A stretch of 21,804 nt of DNA from Clostridiales bacterium. GTDB lineage: Bacteria > Bacillota > Clostridia > Lachnospirales > Anaerotignaceae. The position numbers and the translations under genes were made by a program. Every line of letters starts with the position of its first letter. Position 1 is the stretch's first letter. Where the stretch lies: positions 6,850 to 28,653 of the forward strand of contig JAHZAW010000007.1 of assembly GCA_019423725.1 (NCBI GenBank), in the 5' to 3' direction. The notes under the pieces were generated by a model, which was given only the letters and a program-made list of their open reading frames with translations, had not been told where the DNA came from and did no database searches. Positions 14,745-21,804 of the stretch are shown piece after piece.

Positions 14745-16127
14745 TCATAGAGCTGTGTTGTTTTCCTTTGCCGCTCTCATATTTTTCAGTGTTTTTCTGA
14801 AATATCTTGTAAACAGTGTGGCCGTTGTTATTACCGCTATGGTATCAGCCACCGGCTCAGCAAGATATACCGCCATAGCCTTATCTGCAAAAATATTAGG
14901 AAGGATATATATAAACGGTATAAGAAGTATTATCTTTCTGAATACAGCAAGGAAAAGTGACGTTTTTGCGTTTCCTATGGCAATGAATGTCTGCTGGCAG
15001 GCTATCTGTATGCCAAATATTCCGGAAACAGCAAAATATATCCTCATGGCCCATGAGCCATAGCTTACCAGTTCAGGATCAGAGTTGAACATAAGCACGA
15101 ATTTATCCGGCAGGAGCATTATAGCTATCCATAAAAGCATGGAATATGTAAAGCATGCTATCAAAAGCATTTTGAAAGATGCTTTTACCCTGTCAGGATT
15201 TCCTGCTCCGTAATTATAGCTGGTTATGGGCTGGGCTCCCTGTGTAAGTCCCTGCAGAGGCAGCATTGAAAACTGCATAACAGTGGATAATACCGTCATT
15301 GCTCCTACAGCCACATCCCCGCCGTATTTGAGCAGTGATGAATTGAAACATACATTTATAACGCTCTCCGTTGCCTGCATTATGAAAGGTGAAACTCCAA
15401 GTGCCAGGCAGGGGAGAAGTATTTTTAAATCAATCTTAAAATTCTTCTTCTGAAGGCGTATGCCGCTTCTTTTGCCGGCAAGGAATCCTACGACCCATAC
15501 AGCTGATACTGCCTGGGAAATTATTGTGGCAAGGGCTGCACCCTTGACACCCATATCCAGAGCAAAAATAAGTATGGGATCAAGTACTATGTTGAGCACT
15601 GCTCCAATAATTACTGAGAGCATACTTATTATTGTAAATCCCTGGCATGTTATGAACATATTCATACCAAGGGCAAGCTGTACAAATAATGTACCTATGA
15701 CATATATTTTCATATAGTCAACGGCATATTCGATGGTGTTCTGGCTGGCTCCAAATATGAGCAGCAGCCTTTCGCCGAATATATATAAAACCGCCGTGAG
15801 CACTATGCTTATGAATATAAGGAACACAAAACAGTTGCCCATTATTTTTTCGGCTGTTTTATAATCCTTCTTACCCATGTATATGGATACCTGTGGTGCT
15901 CCGCCCATTCCTACCAAAGCGGCGAAAGCAGATACGATAAGTATCACCGGCATACATACGCCAACACCCGTAAGAGCCAGGCTTCCCACTTTTTCCATAT
16001 GTCCAATATATACCCTGTCGACCATATTATAAAGCAGGTTTACAAGCTGAGCCACAACCGAAGGCAGTGCCAGCTTAAATAACAGTTTGCTTACCTTTTC
16101 AGTTCCTAAAAATTCCTTGTCTGCCAA
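14745..16127 (-). CDS. MATE-family efflux transporter
   Basis: Multidrug and toxic compound extrusion transporter of 460 residues with about 12 TM helices in two homologous halves. N-terminal family signatures are LALPSVVAQLVNLLYNMVDRVYIGH and the GVGVCMPV segment. The second half starts near FMQATESVINVCFNSSLL, with GLTQGAQPITSYNYGAGN, a strong MATE landmark. It presumably exports an organic cation or drug in exchange for Na+ or H+. The substrate cannot be read from sequence. The start is TTG at 16127 with GGGGAAG six bases upstream. It lies 18 bases after the VTT gene and 33 before the omega-amidase ATG, so the three are probably co-transcribed. Confidence 0.95.
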   Translation of the reverse strand: MADKEFLGTEKVSKLLFKLALPSVVAQLVNLLYNMVDRVYIGHMEKVGSLALTGVGVCMPVILIVSAFAALVGMGGAPQVSIYMGKKDYKTAEKIMGNCFVFLIFISIVLTAVLYIFGERLLLIFGASQNTIEYAVDYMKIYVIGTLFVQLALGMNMFITCQGFTIISMLSVIIGAVLNIVLDPILIFALDMGVKGAALATIISQAVSAVWVVGFLAGKRSGIRLQKKNFKIDLKILLPCLALGVSPFIMQATESVINVCFNSSLLKYGGDVAVGAMTVLSTVMQFSMLPLQGLTQGAQPITSYNYGAGNPDRVKASFKMLLIACFTYSMLLWIAIMLLPDKFVLMFNSDPELVSYGSWAMRIYFAVSGIFGIQIACQQTFIAIGNAKTSLFLAVFRKIILLIPFIYILPNIFADKAMAVYLAEPVADTIAVITTATLFTRYFRKTLKNMRAAKENNTAL

Positions 16128-16145
16128 TTTAAACTTCCCCTTTTA

Positions 16146-16751
16146 TTACTTTTTCAGCAATCTTTTCCTAGAATACATATAAGCCGTTATTATCACAGTG
16201 ACCTCAACTGCTACTGCCACCCAAAAAGCCGGCGACCTGAAATCAAGTTCCCTGCCGAATATGGTAACACATATCATTCCCGGAGCGATCGCTATAAAAC
16301 TGCTGACTGCATATCTGATATATGGCATTTTTAAAAATCCGAATATAAGCCCCAATATTTCCGTTGAAAGCCCAAGGGCGTGGAGTATATAGCACACAAG
16401 GAAAGAGTTTTCCTCACACCGGTTGAAATATCTCTTTATCTTTGGATATTTATTGAGCTTCTTAAACAATGCCTCATTTTTTGTAAAATAACCCATAATA
16501 TACGAAATCGTAAGGCAGATCAACGTTCCTGCAGAATTTACCAGCAGTGCCGTTGGAAGGTCAAATATATACCCTGTGAGTGCCACCAAAAGACTGTAAT
16601 AAATAATGACCGTAACACTTTTGACAGCGTAAAGAAGCAGTATTATCACCAGAGCTTCCGTCCTATTGTTCATTATAAAATCATAAACGTCTTCAAAGGA
16701 CAGATCATTGATGATAACAAAAGCAGCCGCACTTATTATGCAGATGATCAT
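16146..16751 (-). CDS. VTT-domain (TVP38/TMEM64, DedA-related) membrane protein
   Basis: Membrane protein of 201 residues. An N-terminal TM lies at residues 1-15, followed by an amphipathic FEDVYDF segment. The VTT core runs from about residue 35 to 170, with YSLLVALTGYIFDLPTALLVNSAGTLICLTISYIMGYF and a later hydrophobic LGLSTEILGLIFGFLKMPYIRY, then a final TM and a basic Arg-Lys-rich end. Proteins of this group are thought to act as lipid scramblases or flippases, so a role in envelope lipid handling is plausible but unproven here. The start is uncertain: ATG at 16751 lies 16 bases from GAAAGGAAG, longer than usual, and no alternative ATG, GTG or TTG exists in frame before an upstream TAG. 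First gene of its operon. Confidence 0.85.
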   Translation of the reverse strand: MIICIISAAAFVIINDLSFEDVYDFIMNNRTEALVIILLLYAVKSVTVIIYYSLLVALTGYIFDLPTALLVNSAGTLICLTISYIMGYFTKNEALFKKLNKYPKIKRYFNRCEENSFLVCYILHALGLSTEILGLIFGFLKMPYIRYAVSSFIAIAPGMICVTIFGRELDFRSPAFWVAVAVEVTVIITAYMYSRKRLLKK

Positions 16752-16952
16752 TATTACGATCGGAATACTTCCTTTCTACGTTTCCTTACTTTCGGGTTTC
16801 ATTTCTTTGCGCTTCAATTCTTATGCTATATCCCTGTGGTAAAATTTACTTCTCTGTTTTTCTTATGCCGCAGGCAGCATCATATTTACACTTCTGTCTC
16901 AAAGACTACAGCCACAGGCTTGTTTTCCATATATTTTCAATTTACCGCTTAT
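16752..16952 (-). other. Non-coding leader upstream of the VTT-MATE-omega-amidase operon
   Basis: About 200 bases with no convincing gene. On the minus strand, perfect 7-bp complementary arms CCTGTGG (16912-16918) and CCACAGG (16833-16839) enclose about 70 bases. Two small hairpins lie inside: GTCT-TTG-AGAC (16896-16906) and TGCC-TGC-GGCA (16867-16877). This would make a three-way-junction-like RNA. I could not match it to a known riboswitch class, and the arms are short enough to arise by chance. No clear sigma-A promoter was found between the upstream terminator and the VTT gene, so a transcription start here is unproven. Confidence 0.35.
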
Positions 16953-16998
16953 AAAAAATACCGCAGGAGCAAAATTATTATTTATTTCACTCCCGCGG
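16953..16998 (-). terminator. Intrinsic terminator after the Cys-cluster small protein gene
   Basis: On the minus strand, arms CCGCGGGAG (16990-16998) and CTCCTGCGG (16961-16969) pair over 9 bp with one G-U, with a 20-base AT-rich loop. TATTTTTT follows (T-run at 16953-16958). It lies about 22 bases after the stop codon at 17020 and ends the Nudix/small-protein transcript. Confidence 0.75.
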
Positions 16999-17019
16999 CT
17001 TATGCCCACTATTAAGAAA

Positions 17020-17307
17020 TTACTTTTCAAAAGGCTCAACTTTTACGCTGTTATCAACATCACTGTCAGTACAGCAGCACTCATCGTCACAACAGCACTC
17101 ATCATCGTCGTCCCATTCATCGTCCCAGTCGTCATAGTATTCTTCTTCACTTTTCTTTTTAAGAAGATATACGATTACGGCTGCAAGAAGAGCTATGATA
17201 ACAGAACCTGCTACAACAAGTCCTATAAGTTTGTTTCTATTTTCTTCCTCTCTGAGTCCGGCAATGTATGCCCTGAGTTCTGAGCTGTTTTCACTTAAAG
17301 TCTTCAT
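17020..17307 (-). CDS. Small single-pass membrane protein with acidic Cys-cluster tail, function unknown
   Basis: I do not recognise this 95-residue protein. Residues 1-26 are charged and probably helical (LRAYIAGLREEENRNK). Residues 27-49 form one TM helix, followed by KKK, which favours a cytoplasmic C-terminus by the positive-inside rule. The tail is extremely acidic with interspersed Trp (DDWDDEWDDDDE, residues 59-70). It then holds a tandem hexapeptide, Asp-Asp-Glu-Cys-Cys-Cys twice (68-79), giving six cysteines, and ends PFEK. Such a cluster could bind metal or be redox-active, which is inference only. Coding is supported by AAGGAG eight bases before ATG 17307, a 21-base gap to the Nudix gene, and a terminator after it. 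No signal-peptide cleavage site is evident. Confidence 0.8.
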   Translation of the reverse strand: MKTLSENSSELRAYIAGLREEENRNKLIGLVVAGSVIIALLAAVIVYLLKKKSEEEYYDDWDDEWDDDDECCCDDECCCTDSDVDNSVKVEPFEK

Positions 17308-17328
17308 AGTAAATTCTCCTTTCGTAAG

Positions 17329-17802
17329 CTAATTATTATTGTATCCCTTAAGGATCACATTTCTAGGCGTTATCCCCTCAGCTTTTTTCAACTCTGCGTA
17401 CTCAAAAAACGCTCTTTTAAGCATCTGTCTTTCATCATTGAACTTAAGCAGATGGTATGCCTCATGGAACTTGTAAAACCCTGCGTCTGCGAAAAATTCT
17501 TCGCTTTGCGGCTTGCAGTAGAAAGAATCAGCCGACATAAGATACCAGTGCACTGATTTGCTCACCATATCATCATTGCCACGGAAAACATACTGTGTTT
17601 TTCCTATATATTTTATGACATGGCCATTGGCTCCTGATTCTTCGTTGACCTCTCTAAGTGCTGTCTCTTTAAAGCTTTCTCCTTCTTCAACAGTACCTTT
17701 AGGTAATACCCAGCCCATATAGCGTCCGTTCTGATTCTTATACAGCAGAAGTATTTTCCACCTGCAGATCACAACGCCTCCGCAACTGACTGCTTCTATC
17801 AC
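17329..17802 (-). CDS. Nudix hydrolase
   Basis: Predicted nucleoside-diphosphate-linked-moiety hydrolase of 157 residues. The Nudix box is complete: Gly36, Glu42, then ARG-GLU at 50-51 and Glu-Glu at 54-55 with Gly57, embedded in WVLPKGTVEEGESF and REVNEESGA. The LPKG(T)VEEGE form occurs in enzymes acting on dinucleoside polyphosphates or related compounds, but the substrate cannot be fixed from this. The last 40 residues are a helical extension beyond the core. The start is GTG at 17802 with GGAGG seven bases upstream. It has its own promoter and is first of a two-gene unit with the Cys-cluster membrane protein, 21 bases downstream. Confidence 0.93.
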   Translation of the reverse strand: MIEAVSCGGVVICRWKILLLYKNQNGRYMGWVLPKGTVEEGESFKETALREVNEESGANGHVIKYIGKTQYVFRGNDDMVSKSVHWYLMSADSFYCKPQSEEFFADAGFYKFHEAYHLLKFNDERQMLKRAFFEYAELKKAEGITPRNVILKGYNNN

Positions 17803-17847
17803 CTGATTACCTCCGTACAGTTTATAGTGTATCTGTCAATTGATATA

Positions 17848-17876
17848 AGTATACCGCTTTTTTGTATTCTTTTCAA
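17848..17876 (-). promoter_or_regulatory. Predicted promoter of the Nudix/small-protein unit
   Basis: Minus strand: TTGAAA (17871-17876), a 17-base spacer and TATACT (17848-17853). The start would be near 17841, about 38 bases before the GTG. It lies downstream of the terminator of the penicillin-binding protein gene, so the unit is probably transcribed independently. Confidence 0.7.
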
Positions 17877-17915
17877 CCTATTAGTTAAATTTTAATTGGG
17901 TACGCTAATCTGGGC

Positions 17916-17953
17916 AAAAAAAATGGACAAACCCTTTTACTTTAAGTTTGTCC
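17916..17953 (-). terminator. Terminator of the U32-SEDS-PBP operon
   Basis: Minus strand: GGACAAAC (17946-17953) pairs with GTTTGTCC (17925-17932) across a 13-base loop and is followed closely by eight T residues (17916-17923). The stem begins three bases after the PBP stop codon. Confidence 0.88.
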
Positions 17954-17956
17954 CCG

Positions 17957-19759
17957 TCACTTGTTTACTATTACAAGCTGGTGTCCATATTCATCTGTAT
18001 ACTGACCGGGAACGGCATCTCCGCCGTTCCCGTTATTTTCAGTATTATCTGTGTTTCCACTATTTCCGCCGCTTCCACTCTCTCCTGTGTCGCCCGGACT
18101 TGATGGATTATTCGTATCAGTTCCATTATCCTGTCCAGTATTTTCAGAGGGTCCTTCCGTACCACCCTGTTCAGGGGCAGTTGTATCGTTTTCTCCATTT
18201 TCAGATCCAGGGAGCTGGTCGCTTCCGATTACATAATCATCCTCAGGAGCTACAACATCTTCTACGATGTCTGTATCACTGTTTACATCGTCTCCATTAT
18301 CAGGTTCAGCCTCTGCAGGAGGATTATATGTATAATTGTTGTTATCTATGTCTCCATTATGCTTCTTATCAAGCACTGCCTGCATAAGCTTTCCGCCTAT
18401 GGGCGTAGCTCTGGCAGAACCGCTGACATTCTCAAGTATTACAGCTACAGCTACCTCAGGCTGGTCGGTCGAGGCAAATCCTACAAACCAGCTGTGGTCA
18501 TTTTCATTCTCATTTTCAGCTGTTCCTGTTTTGCCCGCTGCCTGGTATCCTCTCAGTGACGCCGCTGTTCCTGTACCTCTGTTTACTACTTCCGTAAGCA
18601 TCTCTGTAAGTCTGTTAGCCTCTTCAGCTGTCATTACTGTATCATATACTTTTGGTATGGTAGTTTCCTTTGTATTTCCATTGGAATAAGTTACCTTCTC
18701 TATCATATAGGGCTGCATCATAACTCCATCATTTGCCACCGCCGATATAAGCATGGCCATATAAAGCGGAGTTACAAGGGTCCTGCCCTGTCCTATGGAT
18801 GTTTCCGCCAGTTCACTCGTTCCGGAAAATCTCGTAAGTGAAACTATTGTATCCGAAATAGGAAGATCAAATGTTATTTCAGAATTCATATGTAGTGCGT
18901 CTGCTGTTTCCCTAAGCTTCGCTGCCCCTATCTCCTCACCAAGGGATGAGAAAGTACAGTTACATGAGTAGGCCATGGCATCATCTATGGACAATACACC
19001 GTGTACCTTTGAGTTAAAGCAGTGGATTATCTTATCCCCAAGCTCTACCTGGCCTTCACAGTCAAATACAAAGTCGTCAAGATCATCGATATTTCTCATT
19101 GCCGCCAGGGCGGTAACTATTTTAAACGTAGATCCAGGAGGATAAAGTCCCTGGGTAGCTCTGTTAAGCATAGGGCTGTCCTCATCGGTGGAAAGCTCGC
19201 TCCAGTCCTCACTTACCGTATTCGGGTCAAATGAAGGTGTGGAAGCCATGGCTATTATGCTTCCCGTTGTGGGGTCCATTACAACAGCCGCTCCCTTATT
19301 ATCTCCAAGGAGGTCATAGGCCAGTTTTTGAATATCCATGTCTATGGTAAGGTAAACATCGTCACCCGTAAGCTCTGAGCCTGAAAACAGCTGTTTTACC
19401 CTCTGGCTTATTTCGTTGTCCAGTCCAAGCAGCTCATAGTTTTTCACTGCCTCTATACCTGCGGCTCCAGCTCCTATATAGCCAGTTATATTAGCAGCCG
19501 CTTCACCGTACGGATATGTCCTTTCATATCCTCCGTCAGAGGATTTAACGCTTTCAGCCATTACATTTCCGTTTGTATCGTAAATACTGCCCCTCTTGAA
19601 GTCTTCGTTTTCATATCCAAGTCTGGAATTGTAACTATTTGAGGCAATTTTTTGTCTGTCAAAGGCCACAAGTTTAAACATAGTTCCGATAACAAGGAAA
19701 AAGAGCACTACCAATATCCAAAATACCCTTTTCATACTTGATTTCATACCATTGTGCAT
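17957..19759 (-). CDS. Class B penicillin-binding protein (PbpA-like transpeptidase) with low-complexity tail
   Basis: D,D-transpeptidase that cross-links peptidoglycan outside the membrane. Of 600 residues, 9-33 form a membrane anchor and about 50-135 a short N-terminal domain with RGSIYDTNGNVMAES. The transpeptidase domain runs from about 155 to 465, with the active-site STFK at 210-213, SCN at 265-267 and KTG at 410-412. The N-terminal domain is much shorter than in FtsI or SpoVD, as in actinobacterial PbpA. Residues 475-585 are a disordered extracellular tail rich in Asn, Gly, Glu, Asp, Ser and Thr, ending in an aromatic YTDEYGH segment. ATG at 19759 has GAGGTGATG upstream. It lies 13 bases after the SEDS gene, the usual polymerase/transpeptidase pairing. 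Confidence 0.95.
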   Translation of the reverse strand: MHNGMKSSMKRVFWILVVLFFLVIGTMFKLVAFDRQKIASNSYNSRLGYENEDFKRGSIYDTNGNVMAESVKSSDGGYERTYPYGEAAANITGYIGAGAAGIEAVKNYELLGLDNEISQRVKQLFSGSELTGDDVYLTIDMDIQKLAYDLLGDNKGAAVVMDPTTGSIIAMASTPSFDPNTVSEDWSELSTDEDSPMLNRATQGLYPPGSTFKIVTALAAMRNIDDLDDFVFDCEGQVELGDKIIHCFNSKVHGVLSIDDAMAYSCNCTFSSLGEEIGAAKLRETADALHMNSEITFDLPISDTIVSLTRFSGTSELAETSIGQGRTLVTPLYMAMLISAVANDGVMMQPYMIEKVTYSNGNTKETTIPKVYDTVMTAEEANRLTEMLTEVVNRGTGTAASLRGYQAAGKTGTAENENENDHSWFVGFASTDQPEVAVAVILENVSGSARATPIGGKLMQAVLDKKHNGDIDNNNYTYNPPAEAEPDNGDDVNSDTDIVEDVVAPEDDYVIGSDQLPGSENGENDTTAPEQGGTEGPSENTGQDNGTDTNNPSSPGDTGESGSGGNSGNTDNTENNGNGGDAVPGQYTDEYGHQLVIVNK

Positions 19760-19772
19760 AACATCACCTCAA

Positions 19773-21173
19773 TTATTGAGATTTCCTTTTCAACAGGTTA
19801 AGCTTAGGAAGTTTATGCTCAAGGGGTTCCTCGAGGTCATCTTCCTTTGACAATTTCTCAACGGGCGTTCCATTGGCCCACTGGAGAAGTCCCATCAAAG
19901 CCACACTTACAAGTACTGAGCTTCCTCCGTAGCTGACGAATGGAAGAGTTACTCCCGTAAGTGGTATGAGCTTTATTACTCCTCCCAGTATCAAAAATGT
20001 CTGGAAAGAGAACATAATAACTATTCCTGCTGAAAGGATGCTGTAAAATCTTCTTTTTGCCCTCACAGCTATGAACATTCCCCTGAGGAAAAGAAGTATA
20101 TATATACAAACTACGCCCATGGCAAATATGGTGCCCATCTCCTCACATATAGCTGAAAAAATGAAGTCCCTTTCCACAACGGGTATCTTGCCGGGCATAC
20201 CCCTTGTAAGTCCGCTGCCAAGGAATCCCCAAGTCGTTATGGCAAACAGTGACTGGGTTATCTGGTATCCCGTATCTCCAGCATCGGTCCAGGGATCGAG
20301 CCAGGTGGAAACACGGACCCTTACATGTCCAAACAGCTTATACGCTAAAAGCGACGCAAGCGCCATTGCTCCAAAGCCTGACAGCAGAAGAAGTATATTG
20401 CTTGTGGTTATGTATAAAAGAAGTATATATGTTACGGAGAATATAAGCGCTCCTCCAAGGTCCTTCTGAAGTACCAGGCAGAGAACTATAAACGCCGCAA
20501 ATCCTGTTATTATACATAGTTTTCTGAAATCCAGAGGTTTTCTGAATACACAGGCTATATATAGCAGGAAAAGGAATTTTACTATTTCCGAAGGCTGGAA
20601 ACCTATTCCCTTTATGCTTATCCAGTTGAGGGAACCATACTCCTCATTTCCAAATATAAATGGCAGAAGGATAAGCACAACGGCAAGTATGAGATAAAAC
20701 ATCTCAAACTTTTCAAGCTTCGGCATTATCTTAAGGAATGGAGGTATTATCATTATTACCACCGCACTTACAGTCATCCATATAAGCTGTTTTGCCGCAA
20801 GTTCCGGATTCAGCCTCTGAAGCATTATAAGTCCTATATCCATAAGGAAATACATACAGTTCCATATGAGCGGACAGCCATGCTTATATATCTTGCGCAG
20901 AAGAAACGACGAAACAAACAAGTATACCAGAGCTCCGGCTCCGGATATTATGACTTTTATATCCGGCAGGTTCGTTTCAGTATCCCAGCAGAGTATAGCA
21001 TAGGCCGTAATGTGCATAAGTATTATCATGGTCCTTTGTGATGCGACGGCCCTTGGAAGGTTTTCCGGATTCCCGCTCCTTTCTCCGACCACGAAAACAA
21101 GGCCCCAGATAATAAATACCGCTATATAAATTACAAATAAATATCTGCTTATTAAAATCAAAAAATCATACAT
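19773..21173 (-). CDS. SEDS-family peptidoglycan glycosyltransferase (FtsW/RodA/SpoVE)
   Basis: Polytopic glycan-strand polymerase that works with a partner class B PBP, here the next gene. The 466 residues have 11-12 hydrophobic helices. Family motifs are GIGFQPSEIVKFLFLLY, LQKDLGGALIFS, STWLDPWTDAGDTGYQITQS, the extracellular VVERDFIFSAICEEMG with the aspartate aligned to the catalytic Asp of RodA, and FVSYGGSS near the C-terminus. Which paralogue it is cannot be decided by eye. PbpA pairing suggests a RodA-like role. I chose ATG at 21173. The longer TTG at 21188 directly abuts GAGGAG, so it cannot use it. Translation is probably coupled to the upstream U32 gene, whose TAA lies just upstream at 21181. 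Confidence 0.94.
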   Translation of the reverse strand: MYDFLILISRYLFVIYIAVFIIWGLVFVVGERSGNPENLPRAVASQRTMIILMHITAYAILCWDTETNLPDIKVIISGAGALVYLFVSSFLLRKIYKHGCPLIWNCMYFLMDIGLIMLQRLNPELAAKQLIWMTVSAVVIMIIPPFLKIMPKLEKFEMFYLILAVVLILLPFIFGNEEYGSLNWISIKGIGFQPSEIVKFLFLLYIACVFRKPLDFRKLCIITGFAAFIVLCLVLQKDLGGALIFSVTYILLLYITTSNILLLLSGFGAMALASLLAYKLFGHVRVRVSTWLDPWTDAGDTGYQITQSLFAITTWGFLGSGLTRGMPGKIPVVERDFIFSAICEEMGTIFAMGVVCIYILLFLRGMFIAVRAKRRFYSILSAGIVIMFSFQTFLILGGVIKLIPLTGVTLPFVSYGGSSVLVSVALMGLLQWANGTPVEKLSKEDDLEEPLEHKLPKLNLLKRKSQ

Positions 21174-21180
21174 CGAGCCA

Positions 21181-21804
21181 TTACTCAACTCCTCTGAAGA
21201 AGTGGCCTTTTGTTACAGCCCTCTTTGACATTTTATTCAAAAGCGATTTTGCAGCGGGACCGGGATGATAGGCATCATCCACCATCTCAAGGTACGCCCT
21301 TATTATATCGGCTGTTTCTCCAGATGTTTCCCTGGTGAAATCAAGTCTGACATATCCCGTCGGTGTCTCAAGTATCTCATCAAAGAACTTAAGGGTAAAC
21401 AGCGGTTTACTGTTAAGTATCTGGCATACGCACTGATTACAGTCAGGAAGCAGCGGGAATGCCACGTCCTTTCTGTCCTTGAGCACATATGATGCCTTTG
21501 AAAACCTCTCTGAACAGTATATGCCTGCCTTCTTGCCGCCGGCGTAATTTCCTATGGGACACTGGACCGTTGGCATCAGCGGAAGATATCCATATACAAG
21601 CATCTCACAGTCATCATCAGCCGCTGCATTAAGCTCTTTTATGTTCATCTCCACTGACATCGTTATCCTGTCAGCTCCCCTGTGTTTAAAATATTCCACA
21701 GCTTCGTTATTGAATACATTCATATTATAATCTATGACAGCTTTTTTGCCCATTGACCTTACTTTGTCAAACTGTCCGACGGACGTTACTAAAAATCCAT
21801 CTAT
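21181..21804 (-). CDS. U32-family protein (collagenase-like peptidase family), C-terminal part
   Basis: The frame is open from base 21804 to TAA at 21181, giving 207 residues of a larger protein whose N-terminus lies beyond the window. The methionine at 21753 is internal: 17 in-frame sense codons precede it in the window and read as the preceding strand (DGFLVTSVGQF). U32 features are the barrel strand VIDYNMNVFN, the ITMSVEMNIKEL block, the VYGYLPLMPTVQC segment, and conserved cysteines in QCPIGNYAG, GIYC and DCNQCVCQI. In studied U32 proteins the cysteines of this region hold an iron-sulfur cluster used in RNA or quinone hydroxylation, so a hydroxylase role is as likely as peptidase. It is first of the visible part of an operon with SEDS and PBP genes. 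Confidence 0.9.
   Translation of the reverse strand: MDGFLVTSVGQFDKVRSMGKKAVIDYNMNVFNNEAVEYFKHRGADRITMSVEMNIKELNAAADDDCEMLVYGYLPLMPTVQCPIGNYAGGKKAGIYCSERFSKASYVLKDRKDVAFPLLPDCNQCVCQILNSKPLFTLKFFDEILETPTGYVRLDFTRETSGETADIIRAYLEMVDDAYHPGPAAKSLLNKMSKRAVTKGHFFRGVE

Noticed and set aside
16380..17015. Plus-strand open frame of 211 codons
   Set aside because: It overlaps the VTT gene antisense and then runs across the non-coding leader and a terminator. The protein is rich in Tyr, His and Cys with no domain, so it reads as non-coding.
21181..21753. A complete 190-residue gene starting at the ATG at 21753
   Set aside because: The frame continues without a stop to the window edge, and the extra residues extend the U32 fold, so this is the tail of a longer gene.

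Overview
The window looks like chromosomal DNA from a Gram-positive anaerobe of the class Clostridia, probably Lachnospiraceae-like. This is inferred from AT-rich DNA with heavy ATA use, strong AGGAGG-type ribosome sites, TTG and GTG starts, a T-box leader, the short-HisG/HisZ form of the histidine pathway, a PHP-type histidinol phosphatase and a U32/SEDS/PBP cluster. No mobile element, phage gene, CRISPR array, tRNA or rRNA was seen. All genes are on the minus strand except a TetR regulator and a DUF308 membrane protein.

Layout. Positions 1-1352 hold the 5' part of ftsH, cut by the window edge. It is divergent from a TetR-family gene, and two promoters between them share one palindromic -10 element. 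A bidirectional terminator separates tetR from a convergent operon, alaA (alanine-type aminotransferase), a DUF1653 gene and sfsA. This operon has a perfect-consensus promoter and a T-box leader in which I read an alanine specifier codon (GCA) and a discriminator-matching UGGU, so it should respond to uncharged tRNA-Ala.

Positions 4605-12884 are a complete ten-gene histidine operon, transcribed hisZ-hisG-hisD-hisC-hisB-hisH-hisA-hisF-hisIE-hisK. Genes overlap or lie within about 20 bases of each other, and together they encode every step from PRPP and ATP to histidine. Its promoter is near consensus and is embedded in a 34-bp inverted repeat that looks like a repressor operator. No leader attenuator is visible, and no terminator lies after hisK, so the first terminator met is the tRNA-gated one of the alaA T-box.

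A divergent DUF308/HdeD-like membrane protein follows (13131-13823), ending in a 9-nt tandem repeat. Next is a minus-strand operon of a VTT-domain membrane protein, a MATE transporter and an omega-amidase-like nitrilase, preceded by a leader with possible RNA structure. Upstream of that is a two-gene unit: a Nudix hydrolase and an unrecognised small membrane protein with a tandem Asp-Asp-Glu-Cys-Cys-Cys repeat. The right end carries a U32-family protein (cut by the window edge), a SEDS glycosyltransferase and a class B penicillin-binding protein with a long low-complexity tail, closed by a terminator.

Most of the window is well-understood metabolism. The parts most worth a second look are the Cys-cluster small protein, the his/alaA regulatory junction, the his operator, the shared ftsH/tetR promoter and the leader upstream of the VTT gene.
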